Shown piece by piece: positions 47,775 to 58,717 of a stretch of DNA of 64,000 bases. Below the pieces are notes generated by a model. The model had not been told where the DNA came from and ran no database searches. It worked only from the letters and a program-made list of their open reading frames with translations. The DNA is from Rhabdophis nuchalis (lineage: Eukaryota > Chordata > Lepidosauria > Squamata > Natricidae), in NCBI GenBank assembly GCA_039707465.1, contig CM077658.1:15258074-15322073 (forward strand), given 5' to 3'. The position numbers and the translations under genes are program-made. Each line of letters begins with the position of its first letter. The first letter of the stretch is position 1.

Positions 47775-47945
47775 TTCCACCGGAAGCTGTCTCCATGTGG
47801 CAGGCTTTCAAGAAGAGACTAGACTGCCATCTGTCAGAAATGGTGTAGGATCTCCTGCTTGGGCGGGGGGGGGGGGGGAGGGGGGTTGGACTAGATGACC
47901 TACCAAGTCTCTTCCAACTCTATTAATCTGTATTCTGTATTCTGA
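47775..47945 (+). mobile_element. CR1 LINE 3' end
   Basis: 'gcaggctttcaagaagagac', 'gccatctgtcagaaatggtg' and 'ttggactagatgacctacca', then a TATTC-type tail. A run of 14 G at 47865-47878 replaces part of the usual 'aggggg' segment. Confidence 0.8.
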
Positions 47946-48144
47946 GTCTTAATCCAGATAGCCAGCCTCACTCAAGAATGCTCACTCAAAACACCCCATA
48001 GGGGCATTTGATGAAGGGAGCGATAGCCTATCTCTTTTTATAAAATATGTTGATCCAAAAAAAAAAAAGGATCAACTACCAGGCTCCCTCTCCTGTTGGG
48101 GGAAATAAACAGGCTTCTTTGTGACTAGAGCTCCTAAGAGCAAT
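47946..48144. other. Unique spacer
   Basis: No feature recognised apart from an A-run at 48057-48068. Confidence 0.35.
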
Positions 48145-48275
48145 AGTAATAGCTCTTAGAATTTTATACTCCTTCATGGTACTTTACAGTCCTCTCTGGG
48201 TGTTTTACAATGTCAGCAACAATTGTCCCCCAACAATCTGGGTCCTCATTTTACCCAACCTCAGAAGAATGCATG
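48145..48275 (-). mobile_element. Snake tRNA-derived SINE (second family), reverse, partial
   Basis: 'aatagtaatagctcttagaa' (reverse of the CTATTG-type tail), 'caatctgggtcctcatttta' and 'cccaacctcagaagaatg'. The tRNA-like head is missing. Confidence 0.75.
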
Positions 48276-48299
48276 AAGAATGGACTCAGAAGAAAGAGG

Positions 48300-48415
48300 G
48301 ACCCGGCGGCTCAGTGGCTAAGACACTGAGCTTGTCGATCAGAAAGGTGAGCAGTTCGGCAGTTTGAATCCTTAGTGCCATGTAATGGAGTGAGCTCCTG
48401 TTACTTGTCCCAGAT
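48300..48415 (+). mobile_element. Sauria-type SINE head, 3' truncated
   Basis: 'ggctcagtggctaagacact', 'cgatcagaaaggtgagcagt' and 'tgaatccttagtgccatgta', then 'gttacttgtcccag', where it stops at the hairpin. A copy lacking its 3' end is unusual for a LINE-mobilised SINE. Confidence 0.8.
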
Positions 48416-48458
48416 CCTTAGAAATAAAACGGGGGAGCAGCCCGTTTTATTTCTAAGG
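48416..48458. repeat. Perfect 18-bp hairpin
   Basis: Arms ccttagaaataaaacggg (48416-48433) and its exact reverse complement (48441-48458) around 7 nt, exactly at the broken end of the SINE. Confidence 0.95.
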
Positions 48459-49664
48459 AGGCATGAAAGAAAGCAACTTGAAGCAAGAAGCGGAGAAGAA
48501 ATTGGTACCCGGAATCTTGTGGTGCAGCTTGGAACATGGCTTGTGAGAGCAAGAGTATTGCAGGTATAAGAGGTTTCATCAGCGCTTCTTCCCTCAAGCA
48601 TCTGGCCCCAGCTTCTGCCTTGTCAGCCACATTTATGATGTGTTCATAATTAAATGTCCATGGTGCTCACAGTATGTTGACCACAGAGGGGCCATAAGCA
48701 GTAAAGATAAATGAGAGAGAGAGATGTAATATTGTTTCACTAGTGGGCCTCATCTGATGTTCAAGATTGTCACTGATAATTATTAATATGTGACCTGGTT
48801 GAGTCTCTATGTGAGCCATCACCATTTTAATAAGAGAGCAAACTGTCTTTGCCCAGCTCTGGATTCTGCTGCTTTTCCATCACTTTAATTCTCTCTTTCT
48901 GAAGTGGAGTTTGAAATGATAATTTTAAGATATAAAGATTATTTTAAAAATTTGTATTTTCTCCCACTGTAAATCTAATTCAACATTGTTTGAGTCTGGG
49001 AGGGATACGAGAAAACACTGTACTAACCTATGGCATATATAATAACTGGTAGCCTGTGCAACATTTGATGCTCTCCTGAATACTGATGTTGTCTGGGAAT
49101 TCTAGGATTTGTAGTCCTAGCTTGCCAAGTTTTGGAAAATTGATTGATCATGAACAAAATCCCTTTATGGTTATGGAATAGGGCATCTTTACTGGTTTAG
49201 CAGCTCAGTTTAGTCACTGGAGCACTTCTTCATTCAGGCTTTCAAATCTGTCGACTGTTGTTGATTCTTAGTGCCTCATTATTTTAATGGTTGCTATTTC
49301 TGTAATTCTGTACTATCTTGATAAATGGCTTAAAGTGTTGTATAATGTAAATTAATAATATCTAAGGTCCTTATGTTGGATTGTTGAGTAAGAGCTCACT
49401 GAAAGAACTTATGGAAAAACGTATGCATGAATAGGCAACCAATGAAGAATGCACAGAGAGCTATTGTAACTAACAATATTTCCAGACAAAGGTGTTTATT
49501 CAAAGGGATTCATGAATAACAACCAGAAATCTAGGTTTTGCAACTGACACAATATTTAGCAGATAAACTATGACCTTCCTTTCCATAACTCACCTTTGTT
49601 CATCATGATGGTTTCTACAATCCTAGTTTGCCCTTTCTGAACTCGTCAGTCAACTGCAATTGTC
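48459..49664. other. Unique block, no gene supported
   Basis: About 1.2 kb; a possible half foldback element at 49095-49140 ('gggaattctaggatttgtag'). No coding support. Confidence 0.45.
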
Positions 49665-49925
49665 TACAATGTCTGCTTTCTAAGAAGGTCCATGATAGGT
49701 CTACCAGGTAGACTCAACTCCAGCGGAAGGCTAAGGCTGCCTTTATAGGCAAAACAATAGAATCTTGCTAAATCTGATTGTGCTATGCCTCCTCCCCTCC
49801 TTATACATGTGAATTCGCAACTACAGACAACAGGCTCCAGCTGTTCTTCTGCCTCACTGATATCTGACTCCGAAGGCAGCTGATAACTGTCAGACGCCCT
49901 GGCCCCATCTCTGCCTCCAATAAAA
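49665..49925 (-). mobile_element. LTR fragment, reverse
   Basis: 'aacaggctccagctgttctt', 'ctgcctcactgatatctgac' and 'cgaaggcagctgataactgt' match the 41.3-kb copy. The minus frame gives SESDISEAEEQLEPV, parallel to the acidic segment of the 39-kb copy. Confidence 0.6.
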
Positions 49926-51640
49926 ATATCCACCAGAGAAGGCTAAGGGGATCTTGTCTATTGCTACTGAAAATCCATTCTTTTATCTAAAGGAAACAAG
50001 TGTGATTAAGCAGAAGTGGGAATCTTAACTGCTGATCTACTAATGCTTCCCACTTCAACTTGACCAGTGCATGGAAAATACTAATGATACATATTTAAGC
50101 AACATGCTCATAGATCAGCTGTAATAGTAGCGCTGCCACGTGAATAAAAGTAATTATGCTCATTAGCATGATGAACAAATATGCAAACAAACATTATTAA
50201 ATGCAGCCATTTATCAAAAAACAAATAGTGGGACATTATATCTTGGTCTGGAAGAGGCAGGCAAGCGTTATGTCAAAGTTTGCCTGTCAGGATGGTGTGT
50301 TTTAGTGTGCCCGATTGACACTAATTGGTGCAAGAGGAGGCGGAAGAAATTTAGAAATATAATGTGGCCTTGAAATTGAAATTTCGAATCACCGTGCGCT
50401 AATTACAACCGTGTGACAACCCGGGGTAACTTGGTGCTTTCAAGTTGGAAGGCTTAAACAAAGGAATATTATGGAGTTCATCATATTCAGAGAAGGATGT
50501 GTAGGTATGTGCAAGGAAGGTGACCTGTCAGATCAATATTTGTAGTGCTGAATGAATCATGCACACTTGACAGGACATAATTCAATGTTATATCCGCCAG
50601 CTCTACATGTATCCATCTTAACGTGTGCATTAAATAAAACCCACCCCATCCTTTCTTGTCCTCTCAAATTCATTATCTCACAATAAACAAAGACAATTTA
50701 ATTTCCGTGACATGCTGGGCTGAAGCTCTGCTTTTAAAATTTACTCAGTCTTCTTACTCCCTCTGCTGAAATGGGTGTTATCCTTCTCAGGATAATTCTG
50801 TTTGCATCACTCGCATGAATCCTTTATGTGACAATCATATTCTTTTCCCCCGCCTGCCAATCCAGCCATAATGGAAATATTGCCTCAATGCGCCTTAGAT
50901 GCTATTGTTACAGATGCATCCTGCAGTTCTCAATCTCTTTGGGGCAACTTTGGTGACTATTAAAAGAAGCAATAGTGGTTGTTTTATTTATTTTTCTTTC
51001 TTTTCTTTTTTTTAAAAAAAGGTTCAAGCTCTTACTGTAGTCAGAAATTCAAGAATTGATCTGTTTATCCCTGATTAATATGGACTTATACATGTCAGGC
51101 AAAAGGGATTTAAATAAAAGTTCTGACTATTTCAGAGAGAGTTTAAGGCTATGTGTACCTTCTTAGGAATCTCACCCAATTTGGGCAGGTTTACGAGGGG
51201 GTAAGGTACATAAACTTAAAAATTAAATTTAAACTTTAATTGAATAATTCTGTGTCCATTTATTATTCAGAAGAAATTTTAATAGAAATGCAAAAACGCA
51301 AAAAAAAAAAAAGGTCAGCAGGCAATTCTAAATAATTCTTTCATTTTAGTGGAAGTTAGTTCTACAAGATTAGTTTTAAGATCTCATTCTATGCAGCATT
51401 TGAACCTTCGTTGGATTAAAAGTCAGGGAATTATGTGCTTTTGGAGCTCAACTTGGCTTTTGCTTTGGAAAGCTTCTGAAGAGTTTAATCGCATCCTTTA
51501 AGTTCTACATTGATTTGTAAATACCATCAAATTGTTATGCTCTAGGATCTTTCCCCTCTATGTCCAGGGATATTTCTCCCCTGTTGAAAGGTGCCATTTA
51601 ACCATGTAAGGATATTTAGAGGAGAATGAGTTTGTTATTT
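49926..51640. other. Repeat-poor block, possible regulatory DNA
   Basis: About 1.7 kb with no recognised transposon and no supported frame. Stretches such as 50160-50460 ('tgacactaattggtgcaaga', 'cgtgcgctaattacaaccgt') and 50840-50950 look like vertebrate conserved noncoding DNA by composition and motif style only. Confidence 0.4.
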
Positions 51641-51978
51641 GTAAAGGTGAAGGTTCCCCTCGCACATATATGTTAGTTGTTCCCAATTCTAGGGGGCGGT
51701 GCTCATCTCCGTTTCAAAGCTAAAGAGCCAACGTTGTCTGAAGACGTCTCTGTGCTTATATGACTAAATGCAGAAGGCATACGGAATGTTCTTACCTTCC
51801 CACCAAAGGTGGTTCCTTGCTATTTTTCTACTTGCATTTTTTACATGCTTTCGAACTGCTAGGTTGGCAGAAGTATTGGGAGTTCACTCCGTTACATGGC
51901 ACTAGGGATTCGAACAGCTGAACTTCTGACCTTTCTGATCGACAAACTCAGTGTCTTAACCACTGAGCCACTGCATCT
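51641..51978 (-). mobile_element. Sauria-type SINE, reverse, near full length
   Basis: 'aaaggtgaaggttcccctcg', 'ctagggggcggtgctcatct', 'tcgaactgctaggttggcag' and 'agggattcgaacagctgaac', then 'ttaaccactgagccactgc'. About 10 bp of 'agctgggacaagtaac' is missing. Confidence 0.88.
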
Positions 51979-52324
51979 CTTTTGCTATTTGTACAGGATA
52001 ACAATTCACTCCAAAAGCCAAGTTGCCTACTCACGTTAGTCAAGAATTACAAGAAGGGACATGGCTTGGGGTCAGGAGAACCCCATCTCAAGCTGGTTTC
52101 TGGCAGCCCTTCCTTCACAGGAGGGAGGGAGACGTATCTTTTCTCCATGAAGAAAGAGTAGAAAATGAAGAGAGTGGAATTTGTGGATCAACCTGGTTGT
52201 CCATAAGTCAGATCTGGAAGTCTTGTGGATCAGAACTTCTCCACTTCTCATATATTAGAATATTATCGGCCTATTTTACATGAAGGTTAAGGTTTTCAAA
52301 GCTATGTTTGGAAAGTATATTAGC
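51979..52324. other. Unique sequence, no gene supported
   Basis: The frame at 52023-52283 shows no recognised domain. Confidence 0.4.
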
Positions 52325-52505
52325 TCTATTGGTGCAGAGGTTAAAGTGCAATATTGCAGGCAAACTCTGCCCACAGACTGGAGTTCAATCCTGACAGGAT
52401 TGACTCAGCCTTCCATCCTTCTGAGGTCGGTAAAATGAGGACCCAGATTGTTGGGGGCAATACGCAAATAATATTTCTACTTTGTAAACCACCCAAAGAG
52501 TGCTG
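52325..52505 (+). mobile_element. Snake tRNA-derived SINE (second family)
   Basis: 'attggtgcagaggttaaagt' (A-box-like), B box 'gagttcaatcc' at 52380-52390, 'gactcagccttccatccttc' and 'atgaggacccagattgttgg', ending near 'aaccacccaaagagtgctgt'. The usual CTATTG tail is lost. Confidence 0.82.
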
Positions 52506-53340
52506 TAAAAATGGCATGGTATGTCAGTCTAAATGCTATTTCTATGCTATTTACAAGCACCATTTTATAGCCGAGCTGCCTACTGCAGACAGACGGATTC
52601 CATAATGTTAAGGTCAATTTCCCATCCTTGCACCCTTCAGATATACTGGAAGTGAAATCCTTCACATTCCATGTATAATGAAATGGCAGAAGCAGCAGAG
52701 CTTTCCTAACATGTTGCCTGAAATGTTAATTATTATTATTAGAAACAATTAATGCAACTTGTCATCTCCCAGGGAAGATGTTAGCCCATCTTACTTAAAC
52801 TCTGAAAGTAATGATGTGATAAATGTTGAACTAGATGTTGCCATTGTGTTTTTGCTTGAACAGAGCAATGTAACGGAGGTGGAATCGTATCAGAAGTGTC
52901 ATTTCCCTTTCAATGCTAAGTTAATTATTCAGAAGGTAAATATGTAGCTTTTTCTCAAACTAATATTTGGGACTCTAGTCTCCAAGTGCTCGTTTTTTTT
53001 TCCTCACTCCAAATTTATGCACCGAGCAGTTATCTAAATAGCATTGACTATCAACTTCTACAGCTTCTGCAGCTATAATTATTATTGAATAGCCTCTCCA
53101 GTAGGGGAGAGCTCACTGATTTTACAAATGCAAGAGAGATTCATGGACATGTATCTACATTAGTGCTAAGGCACAAATCAGTAATTGTGTCAACAGAGTA
53201 GCCCAAGGGAGTTTTTGGTTTTGGCCATGGGGAAATCATCCTGCCTGTTGTTAACTTACCAGGATTTAGATTAATTTCGCTTTTTCTAGTGTTTGTTTCT
53301 AGAACATCACTAGTTCTCATATCTAGATATTTACCTTTGA
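52506..53340. other. Unique sequence, no gene seen
   Basis: About 830 bp, AT-rich, no coding support. Confidence 0.45.
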
Positions 53341-53650
53341 TCTTCTATCATGGTAAGTATGGGATATCACAGAGTAGGTGGTACCTGGCTCAACAGTACT
53401 AACTGAGACAGATCTAGGTGTCCTAGTGCAGGGGTCCCCAACCTTTGCAACTTTAAGTCTGAAGGACTTCAGCTCCCAGAAGCAAAGCTGGCTGGAGAAT
53501 TCTGGGAGCTGAAGTCCTTCAGACTTAAAGTTGCAAAGGTTGGGGACCCCTGTCCTAGTGGACTGCCACTCAAGTATGAGCCAGCAGTGAGCTGTACTGC
53601 GGGGGAAAGTTGATTGCATCAACAAAGGGATAATTTCAAGATCATTGTGG
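53341..53650 (+). mobile_element. CR1 LINE internal fragment, split by a hAT element
   Basis: 'agtaggtggtacctggctca' and 'cagatctaggtgtcctagtg' before, 'gactgccactcaagtatgag' and 'atcaacaaagggataatttc' after. With 53429-53560 (hAT element and second duplication copy) removed, the CR1 reads through. Confidence 0.82.
53429..53552. mobile_element. Foldback hAT element with perfect 8-bp duplication
   Basis: Starts 'caggggtccccaacctttgc' and ends 'gcaaaggttggggacccctg'. The duplication TCCTAGTG is at 53421-53428 and 53553-53560. Arms of about 50 bp pair almost perfectly; the left arm lacks about 14 bp near the centre. Confidence 0.95.
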
Positions 53651-53704
53651 TCATTATCTTGACTTTTCTTTTAACTCCCTGAATACAATCTGAATGGAAT
53701 GGAA
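53651..53704. other. Short spacer
   Basis: No feature recognised. Confidence 0.3.
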
Positions 53705-53955
53705 TAGCAATAGCAATAGCAGTAGCCCTTAGACTTATATACCACTTTAAAGTGCTTTTTAGCCCTCTCTAGGCAGTTTACAGAGTCAACATATTGCCTG
53801 CAACAATCTGGGTCCTCATTTTATCCACCTCAGAAGGATGGAAGGCTGAGTCAATCTTGAGCCTGGTGAGATTCAAGCTGCCAAATTGCAGTCAGCCAGC
53901 AGTCAGCAGAAGTAGCCTGCAGTACTGCACTCTAACCACTGTGCCACCATGGCTC
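53705..53955 (-). mobile_element. Snake tRNA-derived SINE (second family), reverse, near complete
   Basis: Tail 'atagcaatagcaatagcagt', 'agacttatataccactttaa', 'caatctgggtcctcatttta' and the tRNA-like head in reverse to 'ctctaaccactgtgccacca'. Confidence 0.88.
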
Positions 53956-54042
53956 ATGGAATGGAATGGAATAGAATAGAACAGATGAAAGGGTGGATGG
54001 ATGGATGGATAATAGAACAGAAGAATAGAATAGAATAGAAGC
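53956..54042 (+). repeat. (GAATG)n, (GGAT)n and (GAATA)n microsatellites
   Basis: Short arrays of three related units directly after the SINE head; 'ggatggatggatggat' near 53995-54010. Confidence 0.9.
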
Positions 54043-54449
54043 GTTATTTTTACTGAGAATGTGCATTAATCAGCATACATTAAAATGAAATTTCGTTGCA
54101 TTCCACTCTCAAAAGATAACCATTACACATATACATCCCCCCACACACACACACATGACACAGAGAAATATCACAGTCTAGTTTGAATGTATACATATAC
54201 ATGGCAGAAAAAAAAAGAATCCTTCAGGTTCATAAGACAGATGGCATAAGGAACAAAGCTGTTCCAGAATCTAGTAGTCCTACTAGAGATACTTGGGATT
54301 TGGGGAGAAAGGAAATCTGCTGGCAGGGAGCAGTAATATTGGCTTGGGGGTGGGTGGGTGGGGAAAAGATCAAATTGGTAATATGTACTACATGAGAAAT
54401 AGACACTAGCCCTGGACCCAGATGAGATGTATTTAGGGATTGCTTTGCC
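54043..54449. other. Unique sequence
   Basis: Contains a short (CA)n at 54141-54153 and a G-quadruplex-type run at 54346-54363. No gene supported. Confidence 0.4.
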
Positions 54450-54515
54450 TGTCTATCAGAGCCAGTTTGATCTAGTGGTTAAGGCACAGGCTAGAAACCA
54501 GGAGATATAATCGAT
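54450..54515 (+). mobile_element. tRNA-type SINE head (family of 20312), 3' truncated
   Basis: 'gagccagtttgatctagtgg', 'ttaaggcacaggctagaaac' and 'caggagat' match the forward head of the SINE at 20312-20706. Confidence 0.65.
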
Positions 54516-55689
54516 AATAATTTTAGGATTTTGTTTGTTTGTTTGTTTGCTGCCAATGCATTTACTTTCTGACAGCAGAAAGCTGCATCTGATGTGACTT
54601 GGAAACGAAAAGATGTCGAGCCAAGAAAGCTTGACTGGTCTCTACTTTTGTCATTGCTATCTTGATGATCAATTGCATGCACTTCACAGCATAGCTGCAT
54701 TGGGAAGGATGTTTCAATCCGAGGATGCCACTAAGGGACATAAGCAAATGGCTTAGATTTATTTTATTTTTTTGACTAGCGCGGTCCTTAAGGATGACAC
54801 TTGATGCAGTGTTTTCAGCCGCATCAACATTTCTTGCAGGAAACTCAGCAGTGGGCATTATTTCATTGTGATTGGAGAAAGTAGTTCGATAAATATTTCC
54901 TTAAATCTACAGATGAGAGAAGCAGGAAATGAATGACAAGGATAGGGGGTTCCTGTAATTGCTCTCCTTTTCCACAGCACCAGGGAAGGCAAATAAAACA
55001 TGCCTTGTACCCTCTACCTTCTTTATATGGACATAGTCATGAAATTTAAAGCAATTGCCTTAAAATCTATGATCTAAAATCTTAATTGGCATGAATTTAT
55101 GATCATAGTCCTGGTGCATGAAGAACTAAATTGCTTCCTTCTATCACTTGAAGCTTGGTGATACCTCTATTCAATGTCCCCTCAAGTCTACTTTTTATTA
55201 TAGACATAAAATCCATCCAAATCACATCAAACCTTAGAAGTAGGATGCTGGCATTTTAAAATTTTTACTTATTATATTTGGAGATTTATATTTCTCCCTT
55301 CAATAAACTACTTAGGGAAGCTAGCAATAAATACAGACAAGATTCGGGCTTCCCCACTAAGCATAATCTGATTTCCTTGGTTTGAGATTATTTTGCTGTA
55401 TGAACTCAATTACTGTTTGTAAACCATGGTCACTCCATGGCTTATTATGATAGATAAACACATTGGAGTTCCTTTAAAGAAAACATGCATCACTCATTTG
55501 TATGGAGGACAATGTGTAGTTGAATAATCATATGCCTTGGTTGCTGAAGAATTTTGGTAGATATTCGTGTGTGTATATACACATGCATAAGTGTGACCAA
55601 AGGCAAATCAGTCTGTGAATTCTCCTCCAGGCTTAAAAGATCTTTAGCCCTGTAATTCCATATAAAGCAGCCCACACTTCCCATTGAAT
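54516..55689. other. Unique block, no gene supported
   Basis: About 1.2 kb; (TTTG)n at 54531-54548. The frame at 54562-54858 (minus) has no recognised domain. Confidence 0.45.
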
Positions 55690-55866
55690 TAGTAGTATAT
55701 TTATGTTGGTTAAAATTGTTCTTCATTTTAAATATTGTATTATTTCATGGTTTTTTTTGCACTACAAATGAAGAGATGTGCAGTGCTCATAGAAATTTGT
55801 TCATGTTTTTTTCAAACTATAGTCCAGCCCACAACAGTCTGAGGGACCATTATCCCTCTTTAATTC
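55690..55866 (-). mobile_element. hAT element fragment resembling a family known in mammals, reverse
   Basis: 'ttcattttaaatattgtatt', 'gagatgtgcagtgctcatag', 'aaatttgttcatgttttttt' and 'caaactatagtccagcccac', then 'aacagtctgagggac', match in order the reverse of a hAT consensus I recall from primates and other mammals. The terminus is eroded at 'cattatccctc'. Confidence 0.6.
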
Positions 55867-55876
55867 ACCATTGGAG

Positions 55877-55902
55877 TGTGTGTGTGTGTGTGTGTGTGTG
55901 TG
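55877..55902 (+). repeat. (GT)n microsatellite
   Basis: About 13 GT units. Confidence 0.93.
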
Positions 55903-56214
55903 TTGATTCTCACCCTCTTCCACCTGCTTCCAATGTCTCCCAATGCCCATCTTGGGGGTTTTAGTTGCAGTCTTAATTGGTGCAGTCCTCAGTCTGGTTT
56001 ATTGTGTGGTCCTCTGAAACATATGATCCTGAGTTATTTTGAAGGAAATCCTGTTGGTTTTATTCTTTTTTGAATGGCCTATTTTAAGGAGCCTGAAGCT
56101 GCTCTTGCAATGAATTTAGGCAAGTGGTAAGAAAGTTTGAGCTGGTTTTCCCCTTGGGGGGGAGGTGTCTTAAGTAAATAGATTCCTTAGGTTGAGCAAG
56201 TAAAGCAAGGACAA
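55903..56214. other. Unique spacer
   Basis: No feature recognised. Confidence 0.35.
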
Positions 56215-56352
56215 AGGCAAAATGGACCCATAAATTGGCCATGCCCACCCAGTCACATGACCATCTCACCACGTCCACCCAGCCAGTCTGGCCCCCCAAC
56301 AGTGTGAGGGACTGTGAATCAGCCCCCAGTTCAAAAAGTTTGAGGACCCCTG
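56215..56352 (-). mobile_element. hAT element terminus, reverse
   Basis: 'ggccccccaacagtgtgagg', 'gactgtgaatcagcccccag' and 'ttcaaaaagtttgaggaccc', then 'ctg', is the reverse of a 'caggggtcctcaaac' terminus. Internally it differs ('ccatgcccacccagtcacat') from the 55.7-kb fragment, so it is a related non-autonomous type. Confidence 0.65.
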
Positions 56353-57109
56353 CTCTATGCATTTAGAAGCTTGGATACCTCTTTGTTGTATCTTCATGAT
56401 GGTGCCAGTTTGAACTATGATGCTTCTGCCTGATGGAGAAGGAGCAAGAACACGTTTCTGTTACATCTCAAAGATATTTTCCTTTTTCTGCTTGACAACA
56501 TACTTTCACATACTTTAAAGTGTCCTATAGACATCCAAATGCCACATGCGTTCTGTTTATTATTGTCTTCAGAGTTAACTATTGCAGCAAAGTCTGATTG
56601 GCTTTGCTTCTGTCAAAAGATAGCTTATAGTGAGTGGTGTATTAGGTCTCCAGAGGTTTATGGGTTTAAACTTCTATGAATTGGGCTTGACTGTAATAGA
56701 AGGAAATTATATGAAACAGACATTAAACAACCAGTTTGTCTACTCAGCAGAGATATACCATCATCTGGCTGCTTTTTACAGCTCATCCTGAAAGACCAGA
56801 GATCATGCCATGTCAGTGATGTGTCTTCTCTTGAGACATATCAAAATAAGCAGAGGATTAGTTAGAAAATTATATTGGAGGAAGTTTGGTGGGGAAAAGT
56901 GTCCTTTGACTTCAGCTTGGAGTAGTTATACAATTATGGATAGATCTTCGTACAATTATAGACTGTCACCTTGTTTATGATCATAGTATAACATTTTTTG
57001 GAATATTTTGGAATATAATTTTTTTAAAAAATGTGCTGTTCTTGTTATAGGCACAACAAAACCTTCTGAGATTATATTGTGACTCCTCACAATTTTCTTT
57101 TTTGCTTCT
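56353..57109. other. Unique sequence, no gene seen
   Basis: About 760 bp, no recognised feature. Confidence 0.45.
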
Positions 57110-57495
57110 TTCAAATCAAATCAAATCAAAATTTAATTTGTAGACCACTCCCTCTCCCCGAAGGGACTCGGGGCGGTGCACAGGAGGTTAAAAACGTACA
57201 AACATGAAAACATAATAAATATATAAAATCAAATTAAACAACTAAATCCCTGCGCTAAAAACCTAAAATCCTTAAAAACTAAACCCCTTAAAAACCCAGT
57301 TAAAACAATTTGAATATTCAGATTAAGGCTGGAAAGGTAGATTAAGCCAGGCCGGCCTGCTGGAAGAAATGAGTCTTAAACTTTTGGCGGAAGGAGCGGA
57401 GGTCCGAGATTGTTCTGAGCTCAGGGGGTAGGTCGTTCCATAGGGTTGGGCCCGCGACAGAGAAGGCCCTTCCCCTGGGCGTCGCCCGCTGGCAT
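57110..57495 (-). mobile_element. L2 LINE 3' portion, reverse
   Basis: (AAATC)n tail, 'tctccccgaagggactcggg' and 'gcggtgcacaggaggttaaa', then the coding remnant (minus: RRPGEGPSLSRAQPYGTTYP and related frames), ending at 'gcgtcgcccgctggcat'. 5' truncated. Confidence 0.85.
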
Positions 57496-58258
57496 TTTCT
57501 TTAATGTATTTGATTGTGTTTTTGAGGAGGGAAATCCTCTTCATCTTTTTTTAAACTAGAATTGCAGGGATTGATGTACGTGTGATTGTGTGTGTATTTT
57601 AAAACTCCCTGTGCTTGTTACAGACGCCATGGGCCTGTTTTTAGTGTTTTATACTAAGTAAAAGGTTTCAATTTTAAATAACATACTAAAACTGGAAGAA
57701 ATTTGCTCATTGCCAAATAATTCATGTCCTTAAATTCCAAAATAGCAATTTTAAGTACGTAATTGGTTCCTTTCATTGACTTTAATTGAAATCAAGCCAG
57801 ATGAATGATTAAATACTTTAGGAAATTATGTCTTGCAAACAAGTGCAGCTGATGGGAGATGCTGTATTTTGTTGCCTGTTGGATGTAATATGCGGGAGGA
57901 CTCTACAGGCAGTGACTTGAGTCTACCAACAGCCCTTTGGGGAGGTAGAGCTGTCATTTTCAAATATTCAGTGAACAAGAGGCATTGCGATGGTCCAAAT
58001 ATTCAGTCTGTTAAGGTCTACTATGCAGCAAATGCTTGCACCAAACAGCCAGAAACTTAAGATTCCTATATATGGGTACTCCACACACATGGTAGAAAAT
58101 ATACTTAGATCATGCTTGATTCATTATTTATTTATTATATTAAGGTCAGACAGTTTATTTGCAATTACATCCATCAATTTTATAAAATCCACCCCATACA
58201 GGTTATTTTATTTTATTTTTGCACATGTCTCTTACGCATCAATGCATATACGTGTGTC
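57496..58258. other. Unique sequence, no gene supported
   Basis: About 760 bp, AT-rich. Frames at 57833-58060 and 57990-58385 overlap in different registers without a recognised domain. Confidence 0.42.
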
Positions 58259-58266
58259 CTTTAGTG

Positions 58267-58372
58267 CAAGGGTCTCCAACCTTTGCAACTTTAAGTCTGA
58301 AGGACTTCAGCTCCCAGAACTCTGGGAGCTGAAGTCCTTCAGACTTAAAGTTGCAAAGGTTGGAGACCCCTG
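58267..58372. mobile_element. Foldback hAT element, 106 bp
   Basis: Starts 'caagggtctccaacctttgc' and ends 'gcaaaggttggagacccctg'. The flanks CTTTAGTG (58259-58266) and CTTTAATG (58373-58380) match at 7 of 8. Arms of about 50 bp pair almost perfectly with almost no spacer ('agaactct'). Confidence 0.93.
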
Positions 58373-58401
58373 CTTTAATGGATAACAATATAGAATAGAT
58401 C

Positions 58402-58475
58402 AGGGGTATCCAACCTTTGCAACCTTAAGTCTGAAGAACTTCAGCTCCCAGAGTTCTCCAGCCAGCAAAGCCAGT
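58402..58475 (+). mobile_element. Half foldback hAT element
   Basis: 'caggggtatccaacctttgc', 'aaccttaagtctgaagaact' and 'tcagctcccagagttctcca', then 'gccagcaaagccag': left arm only, no right arm nearby. Confidence 0.75.
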
Positions 58476-58715
58476 GGATTGAGCATCGGAATACATGGTG
58501 TTTGTTTTTGTTTTCCATTGTCTACTCTATGGGAACTTTCTTTGCCTGAATGTCTAGAAGGTAAAGCTGAGTTCATTATGCAGATGTTATCTCTTCAAAA
58601 TAAAATGGAGAGGAACAAAAGAAGGAAAAAGTAGAGACAAAAGAATGGAGCTTCTTCTAAAAGTAATAGAAGTGAATGCAGTGTTAATACTATGCTTTAT
58701 CCAGTCACTTTGGTA
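58476..58715. other. Unique spacer
   Basis: No feature recognised. Confidence 0.35.
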
Positions 58716-58717
58716 TC

